This document shows, one piece after another, positions 6,115 to 7,561 of a stretch of DNA of 7,561 bases. Position 1 is the stretch's first letter. Every line of letters starts with the position of its first letter. The translations under genes were made by a program, and so were the position numbers. Under the pieces are notes generated by a model. It was not told the DNA's origin, searched no databases, and worked only from the letters and a program-made list of their open reading frames with translations. This DNA comes from Candidatus Neomicrothrix sp. UBA825 (GTDB lineage Bacteria > Actinomycetota > Acidimicrobiia > Acidimicrobiales > UBA8592): NCBI GenBank assembly GCA_002295705.1, contig DBHP01000049.1, forward strand, positions 1 to 7,561. The letters run 5' to 3'.

Positions 6115-7485
6115 ATGTATTTTGTTGCTCGCTTGGTGGGGAAAATTGTTGCTTTTCTGTCGCCTCTTCTTCGAAGAGGTGGAGGAACATCTGCACCTGG
6201 AATGGCTTTACTTAGACTTCATCCAAATGCGTTTTCTAAATTATCTGACAGTTTAGATAAAGGTAGCGTTTTGATATCCGCAACAAATGGCAAAACAACA
6301 ACAACTAGGTTCCTGAGTGAAATACTTAATGACGCTGGAGTTGCTTGCGTTTCTAATACTTCAGGAGCAAATCTCAAAAGTGGTGTAGCAACTGCATTAC
6401 TTACTAAAGAGCGACATCATGACCTCGGAGTGCTTGAGGTTGACGAAGCTGCTCTACCAGAAATCGTCAAAGAGAATAGGCCCCGTATGTTGATTCTTAT
6501 GAACTTATTTCGGGACCAACTTGATAGGTACGGAGAACTTGAAAGCATCGCCAAGCGATGGCGAAAGATGATTTTTGAACTCCATCCGGACACACGACTA
6601 TTGGTGAATGCTGATGACCCAATTCTTGCAGATATTGGATTACAAAGACCTGGCTCTGTTTTCTTCGGACTTGGAGACGCCTCTGGGTATTCACGCGACC
6701 AGCTACAGCACGCATCGGATTCATCAAATTGTCCGCAGTGCTCCGCACCTTTATCTTACAAACATGTCACATTGAGCCATATGGGAGATTGGAAATGCGA
6801 AAACTGTAACCTAACCAGACCGCAACTAGATTTTGAAGTATCTCAAATCCGACTATACGGGTTAAATCGGAGTGAATTCACTATTTACGGTAAGTCGGGC
6901 TTCCATGAAATCTCATCTACTATGCCAGGTCTTCATAACGTTTACAATGCTCTTGCGGCCTTTTCGGCTGCAAGTGAACTCGGTATTGACCACGGAGAAA
7001 TTGCCGCTTCAATCAGTCAAACAGTTGCAGCATTCGGAAGAACCGAAAAAGTAATAATTAATGACCGGGAAATTCATATATTACTTGCCAAGAACCCTGC
7101 AGGAGCAAATGCAAACATTGATACTCTGCTTCTCCACCCGGGCCCGCTTCATCTATGCGTATTACTAAATGATCGAGTTGCTGATGGAAGAGATGTGAGT
7201 TGGATTTGGGATGTCGACTACGAAAGGGTTCTCAATAGGGTTAAAACACTTCATGTTGGTGGAGAACGTTCTTACGACCTTGCGCTACGTTTTCTTTATG
7301 GTGGATTTGAGAAAGAATTAATACAGGTAACAGACAGTATCCCTGAACTTTTGGACAGATTGGTGTCCTCAACACCGAATGACAGCAAGATATTTGTTTT
7401 ACCGTCTTATACCGCAATGCTTGATTTGAGAGATCATCTTGTTAAGCGAAATGCAACCCATGCTTTTTGGAAGGATGGCAAATGA
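6115..7485 (+). CDS. murT: Lipid II isoglutaminyl synthase, Mur-ligase subunit MurT
   Basis: With GatD, amidates the alpha-carboxyl of D-glutamate in the lipid II stem peptide to D-isoglutamine, using ATP and ammonia from glutamine; acts at the cytoplasmic face. Length 456 aa, normal for MurT. Seen: N-terminal segment with RRGGGTSAPG (20-29), typical of the family; P-loop ISATNGKTTTT (54-64, Lys60); LEVDEAALP (107-115); the MurT hallmark NLFRDQLDRYGE (130-141); a zinc-ribbon insertion CPQC (206-209) and CENC (228-231); central-domain PGLHNVYNALAA (271-282); AFGRTEK (306-312); and the C-terminal DUF1727-type domain with LAKNPAGANA (324-333) and ADGRDVSWIWDVDYE (356-370). In characterised MurT-GatD pairs a MurT Asp contributes to the glutaminase triad; Asp360 in DGRDVSW is the likely equivalent (inference). 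Its TGA overlaps the gatD ATG as ATGA. Confidence 0.96.
   Translation: MYFVARLVGKIVAFLSPLLRRGGGTSAPGMALLRLHPNAFSKLSDSLDKGSVLISATNGKTTTTRFLSEILNDAGVACVSNTSGANLKSGVATALLTKERHHDLGVLEVDEAALPEIVKENRPRMLILMNLFRDQLDRYGELESIAKRWRKMIFELHPDTRLLVNADDPILADIGLQRPGSVFFGLGDASGYSRDQLQHASDSSNCPQCSAPLSYKHVTLSHMGDWKCENCNLTRPQLDFEVSQIRLYGLNRSEFTIYGKSGFHEISSTMPGLHNVYNALAAFSAASELGIDHGEIAASISQTVAAFGRTEKVIINDREIHILLAKNPAGANANIDTLLLHPGPLHLCVLLNDRVADGRDVSWIWDVDYERVLNRVKTLHVGGERSYDLALRFLYGGFEKELIQVTDSIPELLDRLVSSTPNDSKIFVLPSYTAMLDLRDHLVKRNATHAFWKDGK
7469..7475 (+). promoter_or_regulatory. Ribosome binding site of gatD
   Basis: GGAAGGA ends 6 nt before the gatD ATG at 7482, inside the last codons of murT. It is a strong, well-spaced Shine-Dalgarno sequence that supports the ATGA-overlap start. 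Confidence 0.7.
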
Positions 7486-7561
7486 CAGAAATCCGAATAT
7501 GTCACCTTTACCCAGACCATATGAATATTTATGGGGATCGTGGGAATATCTCTGTTCTGAC
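7482..7561 (+). CDS. gatD: Lipid II isoglutaminyl synthase, glutaminase subunit GatD (3' truncated by window edge)
   Basis: Only the first 26 codons are present. They read MTEIRICHLYPDHMNIYGDR followed by GNISVL; the LYPxxMNIYGDRGN pattern is the characteristic start of GatD, a class I glutamine amidotransferase (CobB/CobQ-type) that releases ammonia for MurT. The catalytic Cys and His lie beyond the window. The 4-nt ATGA overlap with murT and the strong ribosome binding site indicate co-transcription and coupled synthesis, as expected for two subunits of one enzyme. Confidence 0.92.
   Translation, partial: MTEIRICHLYPDHMNIYGDRGNISVL

Noticed and set aside
6047..6256. A 69-codon plus-strand frame overlapping the start of murT
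   Set aside because: It runs through the murT promoter region and into murT in another frame, and its sequence is low-information (Leu/Phe/Glu-rich) with no ribosome binding site. MurT's own N-terminus matches its family.
1..7561. Mobile element, defence system, CRISPR array or RNA gene
   Set aside because: All long frames are core genes with family-typical lengths. I saw no transposase, integrase, direct-repeat array, tRNA-like cloverleaf or abrupt change in composition.

Overview
The window looks like a chromosomal housekeeping segment from an actinobacterium (Actinomycetota). Three things support this. The first gene ends like actinobacterial UvrD2, a UvrD-type helicase with a C-terminal HRDC region. 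The last two genes are the lipid II amidation pair murT-gatD, found in Gram-positive bacteria. Several operon-leading genes appear to be leaderless, a style common in Actinobacteria. Base composition is moderate (mid-40s % GC by eye), low for classical high-GC actinomycetes. A streamlined aquatic actinobacterium or acidimicrobial lineage would fit, but that is an inference and the genus cannot be read from the sequence.

Layout, left to right: (1) the 3' end of a uvrD2-like helicase gene (+, cut by the window edge); (2) a long APC-superfamily permease (+) with a fused cytosolic tail containing a PTS-EIIA-like region and a TrkA-C/RCK_C-like domain; (3) an exonuclease III-family gene (-) meeting the permease tail-to-tail with a 4-nt gap; (4) a HAD phosphatase-like gene (-) upstream of the exonuclease, joined by a TAATG stop/start overlap, so 4 and 3 form a two-gene minus-strand operon; (5) ettA (+), an ABC-F translation factor, divergent from the HAD gene across about 82 nt; (6) murT (+), the Mur-ligase subunit of lipid II isoglutaminyl synthase; (7) the first 80 nt of gatD (+), the glutaminase partner, overlapping murT by ATGA.

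The genes are ordinary core functions: DNA repair (UvrD2, ExoIII), transport (permease), translation control (EttA) and peptidoglycan amidation (MurT-GatD). Only two pairs look co-transcribed: HAD-xth and murT-gatD. The most coherent non-coding signal is a split in how genes start. The apparent first genes (permease, HAD, murT) have a TAnnnT -10-like hexamer about 6-12 nt before the ATG and no Shine-Dalgarno sequence. The internal genes (xth, gatD) have good purine-rich ribosome binding sites. There is no gene-free stretch over 300 nt. I see no tRNA, rRNA, CRISPR array, insertion sequence or prophage gene. I found no convincing previously undescribed system; the items for a second look are domain-level and regulatory.
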